From: PXRE01 sp964435625
Lineage (GTDB): Archaea; Halobacteriota; Halobacteria; Halobacteriales; PXRE01
Reading direction: 5' to 3'
DNA: 7,672 nt
Assembly: GCA_964435625.1 (NCBI GenBank)
Contig: CAYTAG010000167.1
Coordinates: 1-7,672 of the forward strand
Under the pieces are notes generated by a model. That model made no database searches. It was not told where the DNA came from and saw only the letters and a program-made list of their open reading frames with translations. A program made the position numbers and the translations under genes. The stretch's first letter is position 1. Each line of letters starts with the position of its first letter. Below are positions 1 through 5,605 of this stretch, one piece after another.

Positions 1-9
1 ACACGAGTT

Positions 10-1392
10 CTACAAGCCTCGGACTGCAAAAGTCCGAGCGTCTAAACAAGGCCCTTCTGGAGTATTGTTGATTCTCTTTGAGAGTGGGCCGAGAATACTC
101 GTACAGCTGTCTACGTCGCCCCCGCGTATTCCACCTGCTAATTCCTCAACAGAGACGGGCCTGTCATTCTCGTATAGATACTTCAGGAGAGTCACTTGGC
201 CTCGTGGCATATCCATCCGGGAGAGTCCTTTCTTGATGCCTTGAGTTATACCAGACCCACTTGAGGGGTCACTCTTGTTGTATGCCTCTCTCAATACCCG
301 GTTTCGGTATGTCTCATCGACTGCCATCCGATACACCAGCGGCTCGTGATATTGCTGATACGGCGAACCAGACGCACGTTCTAATTCTTTAGAGATTGCT
401 TTCATCCAACCACGGCGGAACGAGTCGTTCATCATCCGCTTGGGGTAACCACTATACTCGACCCAATGCGGGGTATCGTCTTCATTTTCGCCTGAAAGTG
501 CCTCGAACGCCATATACTCGTCAGCCGCTTCAATGAGGCTCCCCACATTCTTCGTGCCATCCTCGATGATGAAACCCGTCGAGGATTCATCTGTCGGGAA
601 AGCGCCCAACACGTATCGGTTGTTGATGGACACCGCTATACGGTCTTTCTGAGCGATGGAGGTCACTAAACGAGGGTCGTCGTTTTCGAGTTCCCAAGTG
701 AAAATCACGTCGGCCAACAGGTCGAAGAACGAATCTGCCCACTCCTGACTCGGAGCCATTTTGAGGATATTCACCAGCGTTTCCCGAGCTTCATCATCCG
801 ACTCAATCTCGTCTTCAGACAGACTGTCCTGCTTCACGAAGCTGGCATTCACTCGCGGAGCTTCGGACGTCACCGAGGACGTGGTTCTCGAATGCGTCGT
901 TGGCGTCGTTGATAGCGACTGAATGTGGTCTTGAAATTCATCGAGGTCGATAGACGAACTCTTCGACCATAGACTGAGGAACCAATCTTGCAACTCCTCG
1001 ATGAGGTCTTCCTCCTCAAATTGAACTCCCATCTCTCTCCGTCCTGTCACTCCCTTTTCTGTCAGATTTGCAGATCCAAGAATAGCGGAATTATCGGATA
1101 TGACTACCTTAGCGTGAACATCTCGGATGTTGCGTATCCGGTCTTGATTCGATTCTACGAGTTTTTGTATCTCCTGTCGAGAGCTTCCTCCGAACGTTCC
1201 CACCCACGCTTCTACGTCGGTAATTACTTTCCATTCCTCCGTATCTGCGAGGATACTTCTCAGATAGTCTGGGCTGATATACGGACAAACGAGCCACACG
1301 GAGTCTGAATCGGCTACCTCTCGAATGGTCTTGTCGAACGGAGATTCGCTCCGGTCGTCGTCATCCTCTGAATGGTATATCAACCGAGCCAT
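10..1392 (-). CDS. PLD-like (HKD) protein with uncharacterised middle region and winged-helix-like C-terminus
   Basis: The 460-residue protein has an N-terminal phospholipase-D-like domain (about residues 20-145). It contains one HxKxxxxDxxxxxGSxN motif: H93, K95, D100, then G106, S107 and N109, followed by a conserved-looking GVQFE near 122-126. A single HKD motif implies dimerisation if it is catalytic; such domains are typical of PLD-family nucleases. Residues about 159-185 form a Ser/Thr-rich linker. Residues about 200-375 are a folded-looking region I do not recognise. Residues about 393-445 (PRGQVTLLKYLYENDRPVSV...) look like a winged helix. The ATG start at 1392 sits about 28 nt from an AT-rich box, suggesting a leaderless transcript. 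The gene is less GC-rich than the ABC block, which suggests horizontal acquisition. A role in DNA handling or defence is inference; no helicase or partner gene is visible in the window. Confidence 0.82.
   Translation of the reverse strand: MARLIYHSEDDDDRSESPFDKTIREVADSDSVWLVCPYISPDYLRSILADTEEWKVITDVEAWVGTFGGSSRQEIQKLVESNQDRIRNIRDVHAKVVISDNSAILGSANLTEKGVTGRREMGVQFEEEDLIEELQDWFLSLWSKSSSIDLDEFQDHIQSLSTTPTTHSRTTSSVTSEAPRVNASFVKQDSLSEDEIESDDEARETLVNILKMAPSQEWADSFFDLLADVIFTWELENDDPRLVTSIAQKDRIAVSINNRYVLGAFPTDESSTGFIIEDGTKNVGSLIEAADEYMAFEALSGENEDDTPHWVEYSGYPKRMMNDSFRRGWMKAISKELERASGSPYQQYHEPLVYRMAVDETYRNRVLREAYNKSDPSSGSGITQGIKKGLSRMDMPRGQVTLLKYLYENDRPVSVEELAGGIRGGDVDSCTSILGPLSKRINNTPEGPCLDARTFAVRGL
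18..38. repeat. Perfect 8-bp inverted repeat at the 3' end of the PLD gene
   Basis: CTCGGACT (18-25) and AGTCCGAG (31-38) are perfect complements around a 5-nt loop GCAAA. The hairpin lies inside the last codons of the PLD-like gene, just before its TAG stop at 10-12. No T-tract follows on the minus strand up to the window edge. It could form an RNA hairpin at the transcript end, but a terminator call is not supported. Confidence 0.5.
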
Positions 1393-1415
1393 ATCTTGAG
1401 ATGACTTAGTGAGCC

Positions 1416-1424
1416 TTCAAAAAT
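1416..1424 (-). promoter_or_regulatory. Probable TATA box of the PLD-like gene
   Basis: On the minus strand ATTTTTGAA is centred about 28 nt upstream of the ATG at 1392. That is the spacing expected between an archaeal TATA box and the start of a leaderless transcript. No Shine-Dalgarno sequence is seen before the ATG. Confidence 0.4.
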
Positions 1425-1473
1425 CCCATGGCGAGAAATTCGATGTTCGTGAATGACTCCTACATATCGCCAC

Positions 1474-1498
1474 ATCGAGGGTGGGAGACAACCTCGAT
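1474..1498. repeat. 7-bp inverted repeat in the PLD/tRNA spacer
   Basis: ATCGAGG (1474-1480) pairs with CCTCGAT (1492-1498) around an 11-nt loop. It lies between the PLD-like gene and the tRNA-like gene. Function unknown; it could be chance. Confidence 0.3.
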
Positions 1499-1550
1499 TT
1501 GCCTCCCGGAATAGCGGATTGGCACGTTACGGTACGACACGCCCGGTGGC

Positions 1551-1584
1551 TTTCATCACATTCTTTTACGGCTGTGTGATGAAA
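1551..1584. repeat. Perfect 10-bp inverted repeat upstream of the tRNA-like gene
   Basis: TTTCATCACA (1551-1560) and TGTGATGAAA (1575-1584) are perfect reverse complements around a 14-nt loop. No reading frame that looks genuine covers it. It could be an operator, a stable hairpin, or the closely spaced ends of a decayed small element; flanking bases show no obvious target-site duplication. Confidence 0.55.
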
Positions 1585-1600
1585 TCGAGTGCAGAAGACG

Positions 1601-1608
1601 AAAAAGTA
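1601..1608 (+). promoter_or_regulatory. Possible TATA-like box of the tRNA-like gene
   Basis: AAAAAGTA lies 20-27 nt before the predicted first base of the tRNA, the usual position of an archaeal TATA box. The sequence is only a loose match, so the call is weak. Confidence 0.25.
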
Positions 1609-1623
1609 GGGTGTACGCACCCT
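1608..1623. repeat. 6-bp hairpin immediately before the tRNA-like gene
   Basis: AGGGTG (1608-1613) pairs with CACCCT (1618-1623) around TACG, ending 4 nt before the tRNA 5' end at 1628. It may be a leader hairpin, an operator-like palindrome or chance. Confidence 0.35.
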
Positions 1624-1627
1624 GAGT

Positions 1628-1699
1628 GCCTGGATAGCTTAGCGGTAAAGCACGTCCTTGGTAAGGACGAGAGCCCGGATTCAAATCCCAGTCGGGGCT
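1628..1699 (+). tRNA. tRNA-Thr (anticodon GGT), probably degenerate
   Basis: The cloverleaf can be drawn completely. D stem GCTT/AAGC (1637-1640, 1648-1651) and anticodon stem CGTCC/GGACG (1653-1657, 1665-1669) pair perfectly. The anticodon loop TTGGTAA gives GGT (1660-1662), reading Thr ACC. T8, A14, G18G19, A21 and the TTCAAAT T loop (1680-1686) are present. The acceptor GCCTGGA (1628-1634) against TCGGGGC (1692-1698) has a G-G mismatch and a wobble. The T stem CCGGA/CCCAG has C-A and A-C mismatches, the second replacing the near-universal G53-C61 pair. CCA is not encoded. The perfect 5' half with a damaged 3' half suggests a decaying copy or a gene altered by integration. A functional gene cannot be ruled out. 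Confidence 0.7.
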
Positions 1700-1869
1700 G
1701 ATAGACCTTCGGCGGTGCCTCTCCTCAGTTCGCGTTCGAGAGGGGCGACCGCGATCTCGTACTCCGAGCCGTAGCACCTCTGACAGGCCGCCACAAGATC
1801 TATTATTTTCTAAAAAATGTATTCAAATTAGAATAGAACGCAGAGTATTATAGGGGCTGGAGGCTCGCG

Positions 1870-2058
1870 ATTAGACAATCGATAGTATTGTTCCTGACGA
1901 TCTCTACCGTCCTCGCAGTCATCAACCGTCTTAGAGGGGAAACAGTGACCGATGGCCTGCTGTTCGGCTTTCTACTGACGTTGGGAATAGTTTGTGGGTT
2001 CCTGGTTTTGGGTGTACTTGGAGGCCCCGACCGGACAGGAACGCTACTCGGGCTGTGA
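1870..2058 (+). pseudogene. Small two-helix membrane protein frame lacking a canonical start
   Basis: The plus frame ending at TGA 2056-2058 encodes two hydrophobic segments separated by a charged turn. The first is VLFLTISTVLAVI, the turn is NRLRGETVTDG, and the second is LLFGFLLTLGIVCGFLVLGVL, ending GGPDRTGTLLGL. That is the layout of a real small membrane protein. An in-frame TAG lies upstream at about 1833, with no ATG between it and the hydrophobic part. The best-placed initiator is ATT at 1870, preceded by GGAGG (1859-1863) at Shine-Dalgarno distance, giving 62 residues. TTG 1888 is an alternative giving 56. Either the start codon has mutated (pseudogene) or a rare start is used. I do not recognise the family. 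Confidence 0.45.
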
Positions 2059-2115
2059 ACTGCGACTAGGTCGATATGCTCGATGATGGTTACGAGCAAC
2101 TCAACGCGGGCAATT

Positions 2116-2130
2116 CCCCTTGTTGAGGGG
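2116..2130. repeat. 5-bp hairpin near the compositional boundary
   Basis: CCCCT and AGGGG are perfect complements around TGTTG. It lies about 95 nt beyond the NUDIX stop on the minus strand and about 58 nt after the small membrane-protein frame. It could be a weak terminator for either, but no T-tract follows on either side. Confidence 0.25.
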
Positions 2131-2224
2131 CTAAAGGGTCACGCCAGCCCTTCCGTTGTCATTAATTTGGTGCTGGTCTGACCCGTTCGAGACCGACGCC
2201 CCTCGCATCGGTGCTCGACTCCGA

Positions 2225-2761
2225 TCAGCCGTCGGCCGGGATCGGAAACTCGGCCAGCGCGTCGTACAGCAACTCGTCGGGCCGCTCGCCGAACCACCCG
2301 GCGGCCGCGATCTCGCCCTCCCGTGGCCGGACCTCGCCGCCCGCGTACTCGGCGTGGAACACGACGACGAGTCGATGCAGCGGCGGCCGGTCCCGCTCCG
2401 CGTCGACGATCTCGACGTCCTGGGCCAGCGCCACGCTCCCCAGGTCGACCGCGACGCCCGCTTCCTCCCGGACCTCGCGGCGGGCCGTCTCCGCCAGCCG
2501 CTCCCCCGGTTCCTGCTTGCCCGAGGGCTCCTGCCAGGCGTCGTAGCCCTCCCGCCGGACCAGCAGCACCTCGCCCGCGTCGTTGCGAATCCAGGCGCCG
2601 GCTCCGCCGACGGTCCCCGCCTCGACGCGCTCGACGATCCGGTCGTAGTCGGCGGGGTCGAACGGCCAGCGGTCCTCGACCGTCCGGTCGACGCCGTGGT
2701 TCCGCTCCAGGCGGTCGAGTGCGTCGTCGACGCGCTGTCGGGAGCGCTCGGCGGGTTCCAT
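2225..2761 (-). CDS. NUDIX hydrolase
   Basis: The 178-residue protein carries a complete NUDIX box Gx5Ex7REUxEExGU: G81, E87, R95, E96, E99, E100, G102 and V103, in GKQEPGERLAETARREVREE. A typical W-x-x-P segment (W76) precedes it. The family hydrolyses nucleoside diphosphates linked to another moiety, using the box glutamates to bind metal; the substrate here cannot be told. Residues 1-45 form a charged helical extension before the fold. I chose the ATG at 2761; the frame stays open upstream to a TTG at 2788, but the extra residues are low-complexity. It lies 60 nt downstream of ABC permease 1 on the same strand with no AT-rich promoter between them, so it may be read through from the ABC operon. 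The link is probably one of convenience rather than function. Confidence 0.88.
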   Translation of the reverse strand: MEPAERSRQRVDDALDRLERNHGVDRTVEDRWPFDPADYDRIVERVEAGTVGGAGAWIRNDAGEVLLVRREGYDAWQEPSGKQEPGERLAETARREVREEAGVAVDLGSVALAQDVEIVDAERDRPPLHRLVVVFHAEYAGGEVRPREGEIAAAGWFGERPDELLYDALAEFPIPADG

Positions 2762-2775
2762 GGGCAGAGCCAGCG

Positions 2776-2804
2776 CGGCGGCCGGCAAGCGCGTTCCGCC
2801 GCCG
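2776..2804. repeat. GC-rich hairpin between ABC permease 1 and NUDIX
   Basis: CGGCGGC (2776-2782) pairs with GCCGCCG (2798-2804) around a 15-nt loop in the 60-nt gap. In DNA this GC-rich such pairing can be chance. It could attenuate read-through into the NUDIX gene. Confidence 0.25.
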
Positions 2805-2821
2805 GCAGGCGTTGCCGACGC

Positions 2822-3670
2822 TCACCCGACTTCGGCGGTCCGGAAGCGCCAGTAGCCCAGCGCGAGCGGCACGGCGATCCACAGGCCCATGATGACGACC
2901 ATGAACCAGCCTTCGAGGTAGAACGGGTCCCCGGGCCGGGACGCCGCCCCGACCGTCTGCAGGATCTCCGTCGGCATCACCAGTTGCATCGAGTTGAGGT
3001 ACGCGCCCGTCGGGCTGATCGAGTAAACCAGTTCGAGCAGGTTCTCGTAGTTCGCGGGGTCGGCGCCCAGCCGTTCGAGCACGAACGACAGCATCTGTAC
3101 CGGCCCCACCGGCAGGAAGTTCCAGACGATGTTGAACACGAAGAAAAAGCCGATGGCGCCGCCCATCGCCCGCGAGCGGGTCGAGGTCGCCGTCGAGATG
3201 CCCAGCGCGACCGCCACGTACGCCAGCGCGTACAGCAGCGTCACGACGACGAACAGGACGAAGTCCCCGACCGCGACCTCCATCGAGGGCACGAGCACCT
3301 GGGCCGCGGCCAGCCCGACGACGAACGACAGCAACAGTCCCGCGGCGACGACCCCGCTACGGGCCAGTAGCTTCCCAAGGACGACGTCGGCGCGGGTCAC
3401 CGGGACTCCGAGCGTGAACTTGATCCGCCCGGACTCGCGTTCGCCGGCGACCGCGAGGTACGCCGCGACCAGCGCGATCAGCGGCACGACCAGCGCCCCG
3501 CCGAGGCCCGCCAGCCCCCACAGGACCATGTGGAAGTCCGGATTCGAAGACCCGCTCTGCCCGTAGAAGAAAAGGAGCATGAACAGCGTGTACAGCGCGG
3601 CCGGTGCCCAGACGAGCTTCGCCCGGCGGACGTCCAGGAAGTCCCGGCGGGCGACCGCCAGCGCGTTCAT
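2822..3670 (-). CDS. ABC-2 type exporter permease (pair 1)
   Basis: This 282-residue membrane protein begins with an amphipathic segment (MNALAVARRDFLDVRRAKLV) typical of ABC-2 permeases. About six hydrophobic segments follow, at roughly 20-36, 50-74, 100-125, 135-160, 168-190 and 253-275. After the second comes GERESGRIKFTLGVPVTRADVVLGK (77-100), the cytoplasmic loop characteristic of this class. A second motif, TSTRSRAM (162-169), precedes the fifth segment. The ATG (3670) overlaps the TGA of ATPase 1 by 4 nt (ATGA), so the two are translationally coupled and presumably form one transporter. The C-terminal LGYWRFRTAEVG closely resembles LGYLRFRNADLG of permease 2, marking the two as paralogues. 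The substrate cannot be inferred; ABC-2 systems of this kind export drugs, lipids, peptides or ions. Confidence 0.9.
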   Translation of the reverse strand: MNALAVARRDFLDVRRAKLVWAPAALYTLFMLLFFYGQSGSSNPDFHMVLWGLAGLGGALVVPLIALVAAYLAVAGERESGRIKFTLGVPVTRADVVLGKLLARSGVVAAGLLLSFVVGLAAAQVLVPSMEVAVGDFVLFVVVTLLYALAYVAVALGISTATSTRSRAMGGAIGFFFVFNIVWNFLPVGPVQMLSFVLERLGADPANYENLLELVYSISPTGAYLNSMQLVMPTEILQTVGAASRPGDPFYLEGWFMVVIMGLWIAVPLALGYWRFRTAEVG

Positions 3671-4620
3671 GCCGTCACCTCCGCCTCGACGGCTTCGCCG
3701 TCGTCACCGCGACCCCCGCCGGTGTAGCGGTTGAACAGCTCCTCGAGGGAGGTCTCCTCGGAGACGATGTCGGTGACCGTCGTCCGGTCGTCGAGGTGCC
3801 GGACGACGGCGACCTTCGCCGCCGGATCGTCGCAGACGGCGGTGACTGTCCCGTCCCGGACGGTGGCCTCGCGGACGCCGTCGAGGCCGGCCAGTCCCAG
3901 CGGCTCGGGGACGTCGGCCACGTCGACGTCGACCACGGGGGTCCCGCCAGCCTCCTCGCGGAGGTTCTCGATGGTGTCCATCTCGACGAGGGTGCCGTCG
4001 TGGAGGATGCCGACGCGGTCCGCGACCGCGTCGACCTGTTTCAGGAGGTGGCTGGAGAAAAACACCGTGGTGCCGTCGGCGGCCTGCTCGCGGATCAACT
4101 CCCGCATCTCCTGCATCCCGGCCGGGTCCAGACCCGTCGACGGCTCGTCGAGGATCAGCAGGTCCGGGTCGTCGACCAGCGCCATCGCCAGCGCCAGCCG
4201 CTGGCGCATCCCCTTCGAGAAGCCGCCGGCCCGCCGGTCGGCCGCCTCCGGGATGCCCACCGTCTCCAGGAGGGCGTCGGGGTCGTCGTCGGCCCCCTTC
4301 GTGTCGTTGACCCACTCGACGTGCTCGCGGGCGGTCAGCCGCTCGAACACCTCGTATCCCTCCGGCAGGATGCCGATCCGCTCCCGGATGCGGGCGGCCT
4401 CCGACCGGGCGTCCATCCCGAGCACGTCCGCGCGGCCCGCGGTCGGCTCCACGAACCCCAGCAACATGTTGATCGTCGTCGACTTGCCGGCGCCGTTCGG
4501 ACCGAGGAAGCCGAACACCTCGCCCTCCTCGACGACCAGATCGAGTCCGTCGACGGCCAGGACCCCGGCATCGCCGGAGCCGTACCGCTTGGTCAGACCC
4601 TCCGTCTCGATTGCGACCAT
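3667..4620 (-). CDS. ABC exporter ATP-binding protein (pair 1)
   Basis: This 317-residue cytoplasmic ATPase energises the adjacent ABC-2 permease. Walker A is GPNGAGKST (40-48), the signature FSKGMRQR lies at 134-141, and Walker B LLILDEP at 154-160 is followed by the D-loop STGLD. The switch histidine is H191 in FFSSH. The Q-loop position reads LPEGYE (85-90), with Glu where many ABC proteins have Gln, as in other ABC-2 ATPases. Residues after about 225 form the C-terminal extension common in drug- and antibiotic-export ATPases. The ATG at 4620 follows GGTGAT, which fits the archaeal 16S 3' end, and two AT-rich boxes, so this pair has its own promoter. It is paralogous to ATPase 2, with near-identical DNA around Walker A. 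Confidence 0.93.
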   Translation of the reverse strand: MVAIETEGLTKRYGSGDAGVLAVDGLDLVVEEGEVFGFLGPNGAGKSTTINMLLGFVEPTAGRADVLGMDARSEAARIRERIGILPEGYEVFERLTAREHVEWVNDTKGADDDPDALLETVGIPEAADRRAGGFSKGMRQRLALAMALVDDPDLLILDEPSTGLDPAGMQEMRELIREQAADGTTVFFSSHLLKQVDAVADRVGILHDGTLVEMDTIENLREEAGGTPVVDVDVADVPEPLGLAGLDGVREATVRDGTVTAVCDDPAAKVAVVRHLDDRTTVTDIVSEETSLEELFNRYTGGGRGDDGEAVEAEVTA

Positions 4621-4642
4621 GCATCACCCACAGAATATGCTG

Positions 4643-4660
4643 GTATTAAAACTTTATAAA
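4643..4660 (-). promoter_or_regulatory. Promoter of ABC pair 1
   Basis: On the minus strand TTTATAAA (4660-4653) and TTTTAATA (about 4652-4645) lie in the only AT-rich patch of the 91-nt gap. The first would start transcription about 9 nt before the ATG at 4620, leaving GGTGAT as a ribosome-binding site. The second would give a leaderless transcript. This suggests pair 1 can be expressed independently of pair 2. Confidence 0.65.
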
Positions 4661-4679
4661 GAGGGCAGTTCCGCGCCGG

Positions 4680-4701
4680 GCCGGCCGTTCCGGTAGCCGG
4701 C
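4680..4701 (-). terminator. Possible hairpin terminator after ABC permease 2
   Basis: GCCGGC occurs at 4696-4701 and 4680-4685 with a 10-nt loop, beginning 11 nt beyond the TAA of permease 2. The pyrimidine-rich CCCTCTTT comes only some 15 nt later, within the next promoter. Weak evidence; GC-rich background makes such pairings common. Confidence 0.25.
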
Positions 4702-4711
4702 TGTGGGCCCG

Positions 4712-5605
4712 TTACCCGAGGTCCGCGTTCCGGAACCGCAGGTAGCCCAGCGCCGCCGGAACCACGCCCCAGGCCAGCAGGACGACGACCAGCATCCAGT
4801 CCGACAGGTAGAAGGGGAGTTCGCCGACCACGCGGTTGGACAGTTCTAGCTGTTCGGGCGTCGCGTCCGCCGTGTCCTCGACCGGGAGCAGGACCGGCGA
4901 ACCGATGGCGGTCTCGAAGATCGAGTCCGTCAGCGCCCGGAACGCCTCGATGGGGTTGAGCCGTTCGAGGAAGAAGTACCACGCCTCGACCTCCAGGCCC
5001 GGCCGGGAGCCGTTCAGGGCGTAGTAGACGCCGGCGGCGATGGCCTCCCAGAACATCAAAAACAGCAGGTAGACGCCGATGACCGTGGCCATCGCCCTGC
5101 CCCTGGTCGTGGTCGCGGCCGAGATGCCGACCGCGAGGCCGGTGAACGCCAGCCCGAACAGCAGGACGCTCGCGAACAGTCCGAGGGTCGTCCCCGCCGC
5201 CGGGACGCCGTAGATGAGCGCCGCGATCACGACCGAGATGGCGACGCCGACGAACAGCGCCGACCCGATGACCAGCGCGCGGCCGAGGAGTTTGCCGGCG
5301 ACCACGTCGAACCGCGAGAACGGGTAGCTCAGCAGGATCCGGAGGCTCCCTGACCGGCGCTCGCCGACGATGGACATGTACGCCGCGATCAGCGCGACCA
5401 GCGGGACGAACAGTTGCGCGAGTTCGGCGGCGAACGCCAGCGCCATCTCGGCGTCGACCTCGACGTCGGACGGGAACGCCGCGCCCGCGATCACCAGCAG
5501 TAGGCCCATGAACAGGACGAACACGCCGATGATGCCCCAGACCATCCTCGAGCGGACGGCGTCCGCGAAGTCCTTGCGGGCGACGTCGCGCCAGGTCGTC
5601 GTCAC
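4712..5605 (-). CDS. ABC-2 type exporter permease (pair 2)
   Basis: The 297-residue membrane protein starts with a cytoplasmic amphipathic stretch (TTTWRDVARKDFADAVRSRM). About six hydrophobic segments follow, at roughly 22-43, 62-80, 108-133, 140-163, 170-193 and 268-288. The ABC-2 loop GERRSGSLRILLSYPFSRFD is at 81-100 and TTTRGRAM at 165-172. I place the start at GTG 5605. It overlaps the stop of ATPase 2 by 4 nt (GTGA) and gives an N-terminus aligning with permease 1; the frame is open much further upstream, but that part is only the antisense-free shadow of ATPase 2. An external loop of about 65 residues (about 195-265), acidic and with no hydrophobic helix, separates the last two segments. 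This permease should pair with ATPase 2. Confidence 0.9.
   Translation of the reverse strand: MTTTWRDVARKDFADAVRSRMVWGIIGVFVLFMGLLLVIAGAAFPSDVEVDAEMALAFAAELAQLFVPLVALIAAYMSIVGERRSGSLRILLSYPFSRFDVVAGKLLGRALVIGSALFVGVAISVVIAALIYGVPAAGTTLGLFASVLLFGLAFTGLAVGISAATTTRGRAMATVIGVYLLFLMFWEAIAAGVYYALNGSRPGLEVEAWYFFLERLNPIEAFRALTDSIFETAIGSPVLLPVEDTADATPEQLELSNRVVGELPFYLSDWMLVVVLLAWGVVPAALGYLRFRNADLG

Larger units (their letters stand above)
1700..2224. other. Gene-poor, AT-richer stretch between the tRNA-like gene and the NUDIX gene
   Basis: No ordinary ATG- or GTG-initiated gene is convincing here. The stretch holds a weak 6-bp inverted repeat CCTCTC/GAGAGG (1718-1723, 1738-1743), a very AT-rich tract (about 1800-1835), the small membrane-protein frame at 1870-2058, and a hairpin CCCCT/AGGGG (2116-2120, 2126-2130). 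Base composition changes sharply to GC-rich near 2150. It looks like decayed accessory DNA. Confidence 0.5.

Noticed and set aside
988..1308. Plus-strand open frame of 106 codons opposite the PLD motif
   Set aside because: It is antisense to the conserved HKD region, has no promoter or ribosome-binding site, and shows no recognisable domain.
1848..2099. Minus-strand open frame of 83 codons opposite the small membrane-protein frame
   Set aside because: The Pro/Ser/Thr-rich product has no fold signal, whereas the plus strand encodes two clear hydrophobic helices.
2762..2788. TTG at 2788 as the NUDIX start
   Set aside because: The added nine residues are an Ala/Leu/Pro run, and the ATG at 2761 begins the natural charged helix.
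2156..3370. Long plus-strand open frame of about 400 codons opposite NUDIX and permease 1
   Set aside because: It is rich in Arg, Gly, Asp and His with no domain, and covers two recognised genes on the other strand; GC-rich codon bias creates such shadows.
3604..4659. Plus-strand open frame of about 350 codons opposite ATPase 1
   Set aside because: Low-complexity composition, no motif, fully antisense to a clear ABC ATPase.
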